Shown piece after piece: positions 12,486-25,854 of a stretch of DNA of 64,000 nt (positions within the stretch are counted from its first letter, which is position 1; each line of letters opens with the position of its first letter). The position numbers were made by a program, and so were the translations under genes. The notes beneath the pieces were generated by a model. It did no database searches and had not been told where the DNA came from. It saw only the letters and a program-made list of their open reading frames with translations. The DNA is from Piper betle (Eukaryota > Streptophyta > Magnoliopsida > Piperales > Piperaceae), in the NCBI GenBank assembly GCA_033002965.1, contig JAURVB010013220.1:62001-126000 (forward strand). Direction: 5' to 3'.

Positions 12486-13911
12486 TAATCATCCACCGAC
12501 TAATTGATACGAGGGAGTTCTCTTTCACTTCTTTTTCTTTATTTTTATTTTTGAGGACAACGTTTAGTTTAAGTTTGGGGGTGATGCCTTAATTTTATGC
12601 ATATTGTTCATGCTTGACTCGTGTTTAGATTTAGATATACATATATATAGTATAGTTTAGTGTAAAAATTTTATTATGCAATAGTATTTTAGTCTCTTGG
12701 TTCAATGATAGATACATGTGAATTAGTCTTACCTTTCTTGAGAAAACTTGATTAATTGATATGAGGGATGAACTGAGTAAAGATTACATTTGAGAGTTGG
12801 TTCTCTACCTTATAATATTTTCACAATCCTTTGGTTTAGATGATTTCAATGAATGTTTTGCAATAAGGATTGTACATGATGGTCATGACTTTTCGAGGCG
12901 AAATATTTGGTTTGCCATGTTGATGGAAAATGATATAGGCATTTCTTTTTGATGAGTCTGGGCCTTTCTTCAAGCCTACCTAATATGAATTATCCTCTGT
13001 ACACAATTTCATGGCCTTTATTATACATATTTGTTTGATTACCCTTATTTTAGCCTTGGCCTTTTTATTGAAAATATATCTTGCTGCTTGAGTCCTAGCA
13101 CCCTAGTGTTTTGAATTCATTCTAAATTCTAACAGGGATGAAACTTTGAATAGTATAGAGGGAAGGCATTTCTTGTCATAGAGCGGTGATTAAAAAGATA
13201 ATGTGGATTTTATTGGTACTTTGCTTTGTAAAAAAAAAGAGAAAAAAGAAGAAAAGAAGAAAAGAAAAAGATGAGGCAATGATCCTCCACCAGTAAACAC
13301 AAGATGAAGCAATAGTCTTCCACTGGTTTGAAATAAAAGAAAAAAGAAAAAGTAGCAGGTAGTCAATGGAAAATCAAAGCAAAGTTAATTCTTATATTGG
13401 GTCAAGTCGATACTACATTTAAGGAAGTTTGTGTCATATTGATACGGTGTTTGGGGATTTGCTAATCATGTATGTTAGGATTTAGAAAGGATTTTTAATT
13501 CTAGGGTGCATATTAGCCTCTGATTTTTCTATCTTATTTATCCGATTTTTGGTCCCTAGCCCCTGGCCCCGTTACAACCTATAAAGACCTATTGATTCCA
13601 TTGAATTGGCATTGCCTACATTAGTGGAGATGGGAGCGAAAGGTGAACATATTTAAGCATGTGCTTGATTGTATTCTCTTGGTTGCAGATGAGAATGATA
13701 AGCCAATGGACTATCACACATACACAGAGAGCTTTCTTTTGGATGTGATTGATGAAAGGGAATTTCTGATTTGATTGACATCTTGTTGACTCTTGAGGGT
13801 TTGATTGAGAATCATATGAGAACATAATGGGGACTAAGTATTTTTGTGTAGTAAAATTTTCTTTGTTATGATATTTTGCTCGGGACGCGCAAAAGTTTAA
13901 GTTTGGGGGTG
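12486..13911 (+). other. Athila derivative 3' non-coding region
   Basis: This is non-coding interior sequence. Near 12570 a first polypurine-like AAGTTTGGGGGTG occurs, and the functional one lies at about 13899-13911 against the 3' LTR. A purine run (A/G only) lies near 13230-13270. The 69-residue minus-strand frame at 13616-13825 has no recognisable family. Confidence 0.6.
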
Positions 13912-14869
13912 TGTTAAGTGTTTAAAATATATAATATTTACCCATGTTTTTAATATGATTTTGTACTTCTCGGGTATAAACATTATTAATTTAGTAATAT
14001 TTTTCATTATATTTTAGTTAATTAATATTTTATTAAATATGCTTAACTTTGATGTTTTAATGCAGAAAAAGATGAATAAATTAAGCTTTGGATTTGATTG
14101 GTCATGACACTTGGCGCCACCCAATGGCTACAATGTCATGGTGTTCAATGGAGTCGAACAGTTGGAAACTTAAAGGGACATTATAATTAATTAGATTACG
14201 TCGATTTGTGAACACCCTCTTCGAATTCTTGTATCTCCACTTCTATATAAAGGGGTGGTCATTTGTTGTTGATCATATCTCATCTCTTGGCTTGAGTGTA
14301 GTGAAAGTAGTAGTTTTAGTTTTTGTAATTCTTTTCTTTTCATAATAAAAATTAGTTTCTTCTTTATATTGTTTTCTATTTTTATTATGGAGTAGTCTTT
14401 TATTTTCGTTCTAGAGAAGAATGGAACTTAACATGATTTAATTGAATTTATTTCAAGCTTTTACTCTTTTATTCAATCGGATTGTTTGAATTATCATATT
14501 CTTAATGCTAAGAATAGATTGATCACCTATTTCTTAGATCACGAGGTTTAATTAGATTTTGGGAGAAATTAATTAGATTAGTCATTGGTAATTCATCATA
14601 CGACGAGTCTTTTGACTTGTTTGTCGTTGTGGTCGGAAGATACACAACACCGTATGCGATTGTAAGGCAATTCTTAATGCATTATTTTGTTGATTAATCA
14701 ATTATCACCGGGAGGTAGAAATTGAGGCAAAATAATAGAAGCATGAAGGAGCGGGAGCCACCATGTTGTTTATGGAAATTCATCTCTCTGTGGGAACGAT
14801 ACTCTAATTTATCATCATACTACTTGTTTCGACCGTGTATACTTGCATGATATTGAAAATAGTCTAACA
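13912..14869 (+). repeat. Athila derivative 3' LTR
   Basis: It starts TGTTAAGTGTTTAAAATATA and ends AGTCTAACA (958 bp). It is very similar to the 5' LTR apart from scattered substitutions and the missing 200-bp block at about 14766. High LTR identity points to a fairly recent insertion. Confidence 0.9.
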
Positions 14870-17321
14870 ATGGTTGGTATTATGAGAAAATTACACTTAT
14901 ATATACATAAGCTACTCATCTCCTAATTCTCAAAACCTTATTAAAGCATCTCTTTTCTACTTCTCTATCATCGGCCATCCTTGGGGAGATATTCATGAAG
15001 AAGATTGACGGCAACGACATAACTGACAGTAGAATCAGTATCAAATTGTAGATCTAAGTTAGTAATGAATCTAGTCTAATTAATTTATCATGTCATTACA
15101 TATCACATGAGTTGTTGCCTTGATTTGATGTTTGATGTATTGATTATTAATGATCATAGTAGATTATGAGTTTTATGTACAATGGATTCAATTAGATTTG
15201 ATTTGATTTCACCAAATCGAATTTTTAGTATTAAACATGAATTTTTGCAACATAAATTCATAGGTTATTTAGATCCTTATAAGTCATGATTTTGGTATTG
15301 TTTGGATGAAAATACAATACGGATATAATAGATATATGTTCATGGAATCAATTTATTCTTCATTAAAAGAATAAAGATCTAAGTTTTTATGTTTACTTTG
15401 CTTGTTTGTTAGGCAAAAAGTTGTGTCATTGCATACAAAAGTCATGGTGCTAATTTAAGTGTGATTCAAGGCTATGGCATTTGTGCAAATAATTAATTTC
15501 TGAACTTCATCAATTAAAAACAAAATTAATTAATTAATCTAAGGTTAATTGGGTACTTTTTAAGTCTCTTAAACTATATTTTATGTACCATCAATTGGGT
15601 TCACAGTAGTGTAAGAACATAATTCTTAGATGATCATGATATTCAAAATAATATTTAGACAATCACCAAGATACTTGACCAATATTTAAGTAGAATTTTA
15701 ATTTATTTATTTATTTTGTATCAATACTTATTATATGTTCATAATGGATACTTATCGATGTATTGTGTATTAGATAGGTCATATTATGCATGCATTATAG
15801 TTAAAATAGTTTTGACTATTAATATAAATATATTACTATTCAAACTAGCAGATCGTCTCACGCTGAGCTATGGGCTAGGAGAGCAAGGTAGTAGATATAA
15901 TGAGGTCTCATTTCATAGATCCATGATTTTAATATATGTTGATATATTTTCATCGTCAGTATGTTATGTAGTAGATTATCATAATTCAGATTTACTAAAT
16001 TAAATTAATGAAGTAATTAAATCATAATTTAAGAAATTCATGGCAAAATGAGTTTAGTAATTAGATCTAATTATCCTGAAGAGGTTAACTAAGATCAAAG
16101 TAATTAAGACCACTTATCAGTTATCAGGCTTTGGCTACCTCTTAAGGGTGTTCAGGTAATTTTATCAGATCAGCAAGTACATGTACTATCTGGTAACTTG
16201 CAGAGCACACCCCTTAGGCAAGGGCTGCTCGTATTAGTCTCCTGTCGAGGATGGCGCATGTGATCACTTATTTATTTCATGTTGAGAGACTCTCAAGCAC
16301 CGGTTTTGTCCAAAGTTGAGTGTTGGCTCCAAACTTGATGTGAAGAAAACATAAGTATGAGACCATGTTGAATCAAGGGCTAAGAACTAGCTACCCAAGG
16401 TGTAGAAATTAAGTAGTTCATGTGCTTCAGATAGTTGAATATAGTTTTCATAAGGATGACTAATTATATTCAATAAATAATAAGGGAGCAACTAAAATGC
16501 TCAGCTAAATTACGTTTAGAGCCAGCAAGTAAAATGTTCAGTTAAATGATGTTCAAAGCAAGCAAGTAAAATGTTTAGTTAAGTTATCTTCAGAGCAAAC
16601 AAGTAAAATGCTCAATTAAGTTATGTTAATTTAAGTTTCAGTTTCAGTTTTCATGTTTATATGTTAGTGCTTTTCATGTCAATACCAAAATAGCCTGTAC
16701 TGATTGGGACATTTTGGCTCTCACCTTTTCAGGTTAGCTCTCAGCATAGGAGTCAATGCTTTCCTTATGTTTTAGTTTAATAAACTAAAAACATTGATGA
16801 ATATATGAACTCAAGTCAATTGGATAGTTGTAGTTGTGATTTTGATTTGTATGCTTATACGGTCAGAAGTTATGGTAACGAGTCTGATAATTTTTAATTA
16901 AATTTTGCTTTGCTTTTATTATTAATCCTTTGTATGTTATGTTACGCATGCCATGTAAGTAACGGTTTCAATCTCGATCAAATCCCTAAGTATGCAAGTC
17001 GTAGTCATTACACCAAATCTTGGTGGAAACAAGCTTTATTCTTAACTTTATTACATGTCTCACGTACGCACTTGTGTGAGGTATAAAATACTCAACAGAT
17101 GTCTCATTTACATGAGTTGAACCCTAGATATCATATCTATTTCATATGATTCATGTTTTTTTATACGTGCATGTGGATGTCCCACACCCAAGTTTTCCAT
17201 CTTATGACACCTTGAGGGGTTAGGATCAAGGTTAATTTCCCATGTTAAGTGACCATAAATAGGATTCCATAATTTAATATTTTGATTTGGTAAAGGTTTG
17301 AACTAAATCAGAGGTGTTACA
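14870..17321 (+). mobile_element. Probable gypsy 3' LTR, second part
   Basis: If the Athila insertion is removed, the sequence from 9304 continues here and reaches a possible LTR end, GAGGTGTTACA, at 17321. A TATATATACAT box near 14901 would suit an LTR promoter. The whole would be about 3 kb. Against this, no matching 5' LTR is seen, and the last 200 bp (CTTATGACACCTTGAGGGG near 17202) faintly resemble one end of LTR-A. It may instead be another old LTR fragment. There is no coding region; the 95-residue frame at 15716-16003 has no recognisable family. Confidence 0.35.
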
Positions 17322-17420
17322 TAAATACCTTTTTTACCATTTTGAATTAAATTTAACTTCATTGTTTTCATTCTACAATGGTAACGGTAGAAGTATCTAC
17401 CATCTTAAAATTTACCAATT

Positions 17421-17580
17421 GCGTTTATCGCCGGTCAAAGCAGTCCAAAGTCGATGGTGGTACTAGATAGTTGTAAATGCAGGTGTGATAATGATTAATG
17501 GTGTTTATCGCCGGTCAAAGCAGTCCAAAGTCGATGGTGGTACTAGATAGTTGTAAATGCAGGTGTGATAATGATTAATG
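17421..17580. repeat. 80-bp tandem duplication
   Basis: Two head-to-tail 80-bp copies (17421-17500 and 17501-17580) are identical except for one base near the start (GCGTTTATCG against GTGTTTATCG). The near identity indicates a recent local duplication. Confidence 0.95.
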
Positions 17581-19319
17581 GTTGAGAAAGTAATAGTCGG
17601 TAATGGTAAATACTTTCAATTGTATTGTTACCGCACTACTAATAGTCTTAGGTATATAGGACACAAACAACCTAGAAAGGTAGGTAGAATATAAGATCCT
17701 AAGAATTAATCACATATCTAATGTTTATTGGGGTAAAATTCAGTATATTAAGGATAATCTATATCATCAACTTAGGTTAATCGCTTTGAAGAAATAATTT
17801 GGCCTATTAATTTGCACTTGATTAGTATATTGTACCACATTTACCCCTCACTTAGGCTACATATGATATTTGAACATATAATCTACTGTTCAAGTAAAAT
17901 AGACCAAAAATCGTTTATAATTTTTTTCATGCCAACTAAACACAAAGTAACTTCAATGCTTGTGCAATGCAAGAAGCTCTGCACATTTATTGAAGAATGT
18001 AAAAAATTTCAATCCGTGCCAGAACTATAATCCTAGTCCATTTTATATATTGATCGTCATGATCAATTGGCAATTTATAATGTCTTAGGTTCCTTTTTAC
18101 TGAAAAAGAAAATAGATTTACGGCATATTATATATCAAGTGGGTGAAGTTCATCATAATACCAAAAGAAGAAAAATTATTTCATAAATAATGAAATTACC
18201 CTTTCGGTTAGATTTGGTTTAAACATTTCAATGAGGATGAATTTTAAATTTTAAATTTAAAAAAAACATAACCACCCATATACTTCCCACAAGATTTCGC
18301 ACTAATGACTGTAAGAAGTTACCTAAGGTGGCATCAAATTTGGCCGCAGGTAGCTACAAAGGCCATCTTTGACCACACACCAGCCAATGCAACATATGTT
18401 TAGGATAAAATAGTAAAATGATGGCTGGTAAGATATGTTCTTGCTCCCTTTTGTTCAACTTAGCCTTTAACAATTAACCTATAAAACTCTCAAAGTCATT
18501 ATTTACAATCAATTTGTGCACATCAAGTACGAAGGAACGTCAAATCAAGTAGGGTCAAGTTTAGCACATAAATCGACAGATTGATCTTGGAGCAACAGTA
18601 ATGGTTATATTTTGGCAGAAGATTGCAGGTCTTCTGAGTGAAGGCAGAAAAGTTTCGTGCTCCGACAACCTCGATTGCCAATATGTTCGGCAACCAGTTG
18701 ACGATCGACAAACAATTGCTAGATCATTCCGCGGTCGACAATCAGATCAAAAAACTAAAAATAGCCATTGGAGAGGATGAGCTGACATTTTCAAAGCTAT
18801 TATTACTTCTGTTTCTATCAAGTGATTGTTTAGTTATAAATAGGGGCCTACGGATGCATTTTTACAACTCTTTGGGTATTATAATTACTAGGCTTTGAAA
18901 TTTTACATTGGATTGATTGTAATACTTAGTACTTTCAGATACAAATCATTTGTTTGTATAAGCCTCGGTTGTGTGCTAAGGGCTATTATGATGCATTACT
19001 CAAGGTGTGACCAACATTTTTTATGTTAAAGGGTATGCGAGCATTTAGACTCAAAGATGCTTGTAGTAAACCTCTAGAGAATTTGATGTTTTGGGGCATC
19101 TAGAATTTAGGAGTTGAGTTGGAAGAACGTTGCTTCTTGTTTGCGTCTAGGGTGTTGATAGTATAATAGTATTTGAGCCTCTTGACTGAAGGTGTTGGGT
19201 TGGAGTGAAGCTGGTTGATCACAGTGAACCAAGTGAAAACTTACGTTTCCAATAGAATTTTCACTTGCCTTTCCAATAGAATTGGAAGGGAAAGGTAATA
19301 GAGTTGGAGATACAAATTA
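17581..19319. other. AT-rich spacer, no gene recognised
   Basis: Frames at 17812-18030 and 18638-18898 show no recognisable domain, no splice support and ordinary AT-rich composition. The only point of note is a TATA-like box at 18835. Confidence 0.4.
18835..18850 (+). promoter_or_regulatory. TATA-box-like sequence
   Basis: TATAAATAGGGGCCTA is a strong plant TATA context, common in LTR promoters. No gene or LTR boundary could be tied to it, so this is a sequence-only call. Confidence 0.3.
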
Positions 19320-21352
19320 ATAAATATAAAAATCCTTCTATATTATTGTCTCCATCCATGTGGTTTTTAAATAATTAGTTGTCTTACTTGTACTTATTTC
19401 ACTACATACTCTTTGGCTTGACTTGTTTGCTTTGGTCTATTGAAAGGACAAGTTTCAAACCAATTTAATCTCTTGTTTGGTTGGTCTTAAGTTAGCCAAG
19501 CTTGAGTTTTGAATTTGCTTAAGTTTGATTGGCTAACTCATTTTTCACGATCTTATAAAGCTGTAAGCTTTATGGGAATCAATTTTCTGTTGTTTGTAAT
19601 CATTTTAGGATTTTTTATCCCAGATTTCTTATAGAGTTGTACGCTTTATGGAAATCTAATATGTGTTGTTTGTAATCATTTTAGATCTCTCCAAATATAA
19701 AAGGGGAAAGATTTTTATCTGAGATTTTTCATCATGATTATCCTCATGATGTTTTTGCATGTTGATCAACCTTAGAAATGATGTTTTTGCATGGTTATCA
19801 TGCTTTTAAATTTTTTCCTTCACTATTCTCAATTTTTTAAAATTTGATAAAGATATTACAAAATGGTTGATAAAGTACTAATTATTGTACTTTGCACCTT
19901 AGTTGAAGCTTTGCCTAGCATGCATTTATCTAGATATTAAAATGATACAATTAGATTGTTGCATATCATTTCTTTTTCAAGCAATGTTGCATATCGATAA
20001 TATATCGTTTATGGATAAAACAATTTATTTTAAGGAAAAAATGCCTTCCGATCACCGTGGCACACACAGATTTTTCCAGCCAATTGTGTGGTGATCGTCA
20101 CCACCCCCACCTAGGTATAAATCCTGGGGCAGACTATTCAAGTTGAAGACATTGAAACATGGTTTGAGAATTGAGCCTCAAATCAAACTTGGCAATCTAT
20201 AAGTTGGAATTGGCATAAAGTCAAGTACTCCAAGGAAATTTAAAAGTTTAGTTTTAAAATTCTTTTTCGACTCTAAAATTTCTCCAAATCAACTCTAATA
20301 TATAGCTTTTTGAATCAAACTCGATAACTTACCCTTTTTTGACAAACTTTAAACTCTCTAATTTTCCTTCAATCCCTCCTTACTTAACAAGAAAAGGCAT
20401 GAAAAATATATTATTTTTCTTTCAATAATTTAATTAAATCAATAGTTTAAAGTAACCCAACTCATATATTTACATATTTTAAATATTAAAATGAGTAATA
20501 TCTCATAATTTTATAAATTTTTCTACTTGGTGGATTAAAAAATTATTATAAATGACTTTGATTTTGCAGCTTTCAACTTGTATAGTGTGGCTCTGAACGA
20601 ATCAACTCTAATCTATAGCCTACCAAGTCAAATTTAAGACCTAAGTTTTTAAATTATGATTTGAAGTCCTTTATAGTGATTTTTCAATACAATGCAAAAA
20701 GGAAGTGTGAAATGAGTATATTGATAAATAATTAATTAATATTTGTTTGATTACTTAACATGGGGAATCTTGTTAATAAGGAATCACTAGTATAGTGTGG
20801 CTCGCAAATGTATGGAATAAAGCCAACTCAGTAACTATTTAAATCAGTCGAGTTTTAAAATTATGCATTAAAGTAATTCATCAAACTTTCTTTCACTCAT
20901 AGTTGAGTGCTTAACTTTACCCTATCCAATACTAAGACTATAAATAATATCCTAAAAAACTCTATTTTGTTTTAATTAGACACACAACTAAACTAAGAAC
21001 CTGTACACTTGTTTGTTTCTACGATCAATATTAGATAATTAAAGTTAAAAAGAGTTGTTTAAATTTAGTTGAGGAGGTAATATATCACACCATGATGGTG
21101 CTGAGTGATTTAGATAGCTTAACAACTTCCAATTACTTCAGAAATCATTAATGACGACCAAGTTCTTTGTGTGGAATAAATACTATGGTCCCATTCCTAA
21201 CAGTTTGATATTGTTAGAAAAGACACTTCAATGTGTGTCTTATCCCTAACCGAAGCATCCAATTTCATATGAAAATATATCAGCATAATAGTAGCAAATA
21301 ATAGAGCTTTAACGAACGAGTTTATCAATATGAAAATGATCATTAAAGTAGT
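19320..21352. repeat. Unidentified long repeat, copy 1
   Basis: This 2-kb stretch is homologous, in the same orientation, to 42925-45973. Shared anchors include TATTATTGTCTCCATCCAT, GTTGTTTGTAATCATTTTAG, a segment with CCAATTGTGTGGTGATCGT, CTAAACTAAGAACCTGTAC, ACACCATGATGGTGCT and the end near GAAAATGATCATTAAAG. It lacks a 1.3-kb block (43380-44700) found in copy 2; at the equivalent point (about 19745-19785) GATGTTTTTGCATG occurs twice, as would be left by a microhomology deletion. It contains no coding region. It could be an old transposon or a segmental duplication. Confidence 0.75.
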
Positions 21353-21634
21353 TTGGGGATGAAGTAGGGAATTCCCATGTTCCCTCTAGGCAACCCCACC
21401 AACAATAGATTAAGAAAGCGGGATCAGATTCAACCCTCACAAGGCATGAACAAAAATAATACTAGTTGTTTAAAATTACAGAATAAAAAACAACGACAAC
21501 AATAACAACATTAGCGCTTGCAATGATCGGCATACAAAGTTGAACATACAAAACTCATCAATTTATACAGTGATATAGTCCATGTTATAATTGACTTCAA
21601 ATTTATGGCTGTTAATGAGAATGTTGTCACCTAT

Positions 21635-21947
21635 CACTAGTGAAAAAGGGGTCTTTGTCATCGAAATTTTATGACCGAATTATTTTGTGACAAATTTGCC
21701 ACCATACTGTGACAATTCCATGACAAACAAAATGGTCACCAAAAAGTAATCAAAATATTAGTGTCATCATTGTTTTATATTTGTCACCAAACTGGCATCC
21801 AATATTTTGGTGGAAAACAAATTTATCACTGAATTGTTATTATATTTTGGTGTAAAAAATCAAAGACATAGAAAATTTATCACCAAAATTTGGTGTCTAA
21901 CATTTTGATAAATTTGTCACCGAAATTCTTCAATTTTTTTGTTGTTG
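21635..21947 (+). mobile_element. Mini-CACTA (En/Spm-type) non-autonomous element
   Basis: It begins CACTAGTGAAAAAGGGG, the terminal motif of plant CACTA elements, and is filled with short subterminal repeats of the GTCACCAAA type in both orientations. A 3-bp duplication TAT lies on both sides (21632-21634 and 21948-21950). The right end, TTGTTGTTG, is a decayed form of the expected ...TAGTG. It is 313 bp long and has no coding capacity. Confidence 0.65.
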
Positions 21948-21950
21948 TAT

Positions 21951-24789
21951 TCTAATTGCACGGGCTAAATGTTTATTTTTGATCAAACTTCAATTTTAAC
22001 TCCAATTTATTGATAAGAGAGATAAATAACTGCTCGTATTAATGTGTCAATTCTTAATTAATTAATTATCTTTCATTAGGCGAGATGTAATATTGCGGCA
22101 AATATTAGAGATAGATAATATATAGCCTTCATAAATAATAAGATAGATTATAATAATTTGATATTTTATAGATAGACTCCAATTTTAAAAATAGATTTTC
22201 ATTTAGTGATGAGATAAACTATTATAATTTAATTTATTTTGTAGTATTTTATTGTTTCAATATCATATTGGTCATCATAGAGTAATTTTTAATTCTTTTT
22301 TTAATGAATAATATTGGATGTGATGGGAAGATTATTACTTTTATGATTATAACCGGTTATATTCTTTTATAAAAGTAATAGGACATGGGAAAAAATATTT
22401 AATATTTATCACGGCCTGTATCGGGTATAACTCCTATACTTTTTCTCATCCTTAATTTTTCAATATATATTGGAACCAACCATTACTTTTTCTATTGTTG
22501 TCAACCAACTCAATCCCAGCCATGCATGAAAAATTCCAAAGAAACAAAAAGGCACTGTCCAACAACTTTACATTCATTTTGCTATTCATGAAATCTCCGG
22601 CTTTTGGGTGCGCAAAAGGAAGCTGCTCTCTCGTCCACAGCACCAACCTTGTTCACATCCTGATGCTAGCAATCGACAAATTTAAATATGCTCGACACTT
22701 CCTCAACGTTGATAAAAAATTAGTTTTCACAAGGTAAAGTTTATTTAGCCCGAACCAATTTTTGGTGAGCTTTAATAGAATTATCTGTGCTGGCAATTTA
22801 CTTTGTGGTTTGCCCGAGATGGACCCAATCCAAATTTTGATTAGTATAAAATTTATATTAAATATATAATTATTTTTGTTTAACTCTATTACATATAGAA
22901 ATGATTTTGTTTGGCTTAAGTATGCAACAATTATTTATAAATTGAGGTTTTGCATGAGAATCTAAATTATAGAGATAAAGTCCCTCATGAATTGCGGATG
23001 TGGGTGGGTTCTAGGGGTTCGGTCTTGAACTCTACAATTTTTTGCTGAGTTCATTTAAACAGATTATCCCTTTTTTTGGCTGCTATACGGTCCGATTTTT
23101 TTCTTGCCTATTATATTAATTCATCCTTTCTGCAATCTGCATTTTTATATGCATGCCCGACAGTGAACAATCGATCAACAACTAGATTCCAATAATATAA
23201 ACCAACCGAAGACTACTTCAGACGGGACCGGGGGAAAAGGAAAATAAGGGAAGAGAGCTGTCACCGACTCACCGGTGGAGCACGAGTGCGACATCAAACC
23301 AAACGAGGAGAAGGCTCGGTTTCTGCTCATGCTAAGTCATCCATCTCCGTAGCCTTTTCGGATGTCTACCGACGCTGACAACAGGGAGTATACAATGAAT
23401 GCCAGTTGTAGTAAAGCTGTGATATTATTAAGCCCTTGATGGTGAACCAATCAAACGACAATTAGATAGTGTTGCGGGCCTTAGAAATTCATCCCTCCCT
23501 GACTCATGACAACTGCAATTGTCCACTTATATGAACATTTGAAATAAAATCACCCACTTTTCGTGAGTAAATGATTTTAGTCAAACAATTTTTATTCCCT
23601 TGAAAACTAATTATTTATAGATGAAACAATCTACTTGAAAAAAGGTCAAGTTCATATCTATTTAAGTAGCTTTTTATTAACCCCAAATTTTAATATGAGA
23701 GCTAAAGTAAATGAATAAACGAGATTAATTCTTTTTCAAATACTGTTTTCATCTCCTCCATGATTTCATCGACAGATTGATTTAAAATTAATTTGTGGTT
23801 TTAATTAAAATTTTTCCTTCTTCTGCTTTCATCTAATTCCAAACAAGGGTGTTGGAGATATGATTCACGTAATTATATATGACAAAATACTAAGCATTCT
23901 TAATTTTGCCTAGCTCGCATGCAGATTCTTCCCCGTTCATGTTTCTTTTCCAAAGTACTACTTATTTTTATGGCTCGCAATGTTTTGGTTAGGTATTTAA
24001 AGAAATTCAATATTCATTAAAAAACTAGAGGACGACGCAAAAACAATAGATGTGGGCAGATAAGATGTAGACAAGGTACTCAATAAAAGCACTTATATTG
24101 TGGTTTTGATATCCATTCAGTCTATAATTGAAGGGGATAAATCCATCAACCTCTACTTCTTTTCACATTGCTGCTCCGACGTCGCACATTTATCACATCC
24201 AGGCTCCAAAGCAAATTTTTATCACATTTGTATGGATGAAAGTACCCGTATTCTTGCCCACTTGGAAAAAAAATTGGCAACCAGCAAAACTGGTAGGCCT
24301 GATCGATAGAGACCACTTCTTCCGGTCAAGAACCTCCGGCTAGAAGTATCTCTTGACCTTAAGACTTTAGAAGTAAAAAGCAAGAAAAAGGAAAGGTGGC
24401 CTCCTCATATTAAATATTTTCGTTTTATATAAAATAAAATAAAGCCACGAATAAATGTATCATTATTTGGTTAGAGGTCACCTGTCAGCATGACTAGATC
24501 CAACCTGAACGAAGGGTCCAGACAGCCCCTTAGCTAAAATTTTGTTGGCCACTAAATTATTTTTTATTTTCGGTTGGCGGGCAGGGGACCCTAGTATCGG
24601 GCAAGTAAAGGCATTTTAGTATGTATGGCCTAAATATGATATAAAAATAAAATTAGCTTAAATGTGACAAATGATCAGCTTCAAAGCCGGGATAAAAGAA
24701 AAATCAATCCATCCTGATCCAGAAAAAAATATGTAGGAGACAAAAAGGGGACTAATAATGTGACGAATGGACAAAAGTAAAGTTTGTCA
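21951..24789. other. AT-rich spacer, no gene recognised
   Basis: Short frames at 22452-22737 and 24100-24343 overlap on several strands and show no known motif. A slightly more GC-rich part at 23210-23480 has no reading frame. No RNA gene or transposon end was recognised. Confidence 0.4.
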
Positions 24790-25728
24790 CTGGTCACTAG
24801 GGTGGGCGCGGACGTCCGAATTGGTCCGACTGTCCGAAGTCCGAAGTATGTCCGACCGAATTTGACCGACCGAATTCGACCGAATTAAAACAAACCAAAC
24901 ATGGACATTTCTTTGTCCGACCGAATGACCGACCGAATGACTGATATTTTATATCAATAATATAATATTTTCAACATTTGTAAGGCTAATATTATAGTTT
25001 ATAAAAATTTTAAAATGTAATATATAGTAAATTAATTAAGTTCATACATAAAATTGATATTTAATATCTTAAATAATAAAAAATGACATACATAGGATAA
25101 AAGTCACTCTTATTATAAGCTATAAATACTTTGAGAGTTAAGACTCAACAATCTCCTGTATGAAATAACATAAAAAGATGACAAGTAAAGCCAATGATGA
25201 AATATTCAAAATTTCAATTATATCACCAATAGTATATGATATTTGTTATGCAAGAAAGCATTTGTTCTCATGCAAATGTAAGTGAACAGTTAATCAGGTG
25301 CGCTAGTTTCATTCTTTAATAAGTACCAACGTCTCAAGTAACGAAATATTTCGAAGAAAAAGCAGATTCGAAAACTACGACTTTAAACAAACTAAAATTT
25401 GGTATAAAAAATAGATTTTATAAATTAATCTCAACAAAAATTTCACCATCCTTCAATCTTTGTATCCCTCAACAGAAAATAATCTTTTAAATTTGTTATT
25501 CTCTAACAATTATCAAAATGCTAAGTATAGCAAGGGAAGCAAAGAGATAACATCATAAGTAGCTATTCTCCAACAATCTTTGACAGTACCTATTCTTTCT
25601 AAGATGCAAACTTCCTTCACCAAATAATTGTACAAATTTTTATAGCTCAATCACTGTACAATTTTGTTAGAATAAATTTTTTTACATTATCATCTAAGTA
25701 TAAATAATCTAACCTTATAAAATAATAA

Positions 25729-25854
25729 TAATTAATCCTAAATATAAAATAAACTAAATTTAAGATAAATTAAGTGATATATACACGGCGGTAATTAATC
25801 CTAAATATAAAATAAACTAAATTTAAGATAAATTAAGTGATATATACACGGCGG
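25729..25854. repeat. 63-bp tandem duplication within hAT element 1
   Basis: Two head-to-tail copies (offset 63 bp) each start TAATTAATCCTAAATATAAA and end ACACGGCGG. They lie at the boundary between the AT-rich and GC-rich halves of the element. Confidence 0.9.

Larger units (their letters stand above)
9878..14869 (+). mobile_element. Athila-type Ty3/gypsy deletion derivative, complete with LTRs
   Basis: Two near-identical LTRs (9878-11035 and 13912-14869) flank a 2.9-kb interior. Just inside the left LTR is a 19-nt primer-binding site matching tRNA-Asp, and just before the right LTR is the AAGTTTGGGGGTG polypurine tract. Both features are typical of the Athila group. The flanking 5-mers ATAGT and ATGGT differ at one base, consistent with a slightly decayed target-site duplication. 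The interior keeps the gag C-terminus, a scrap upstream of RT and the last part of integrase; RT, RNase H and most of integrase are gone. It is therefore non-autonomous. It inserted into the probable 3' LTR of the older gypsy element. Confidence 0.9.

Noticed and set aside
17421..17580. CRISPR-like or regulatory repeat array
   Set aside because: There are only two direct copies without spacers in a plant nuclear context; a simple tandem duplication explains it.
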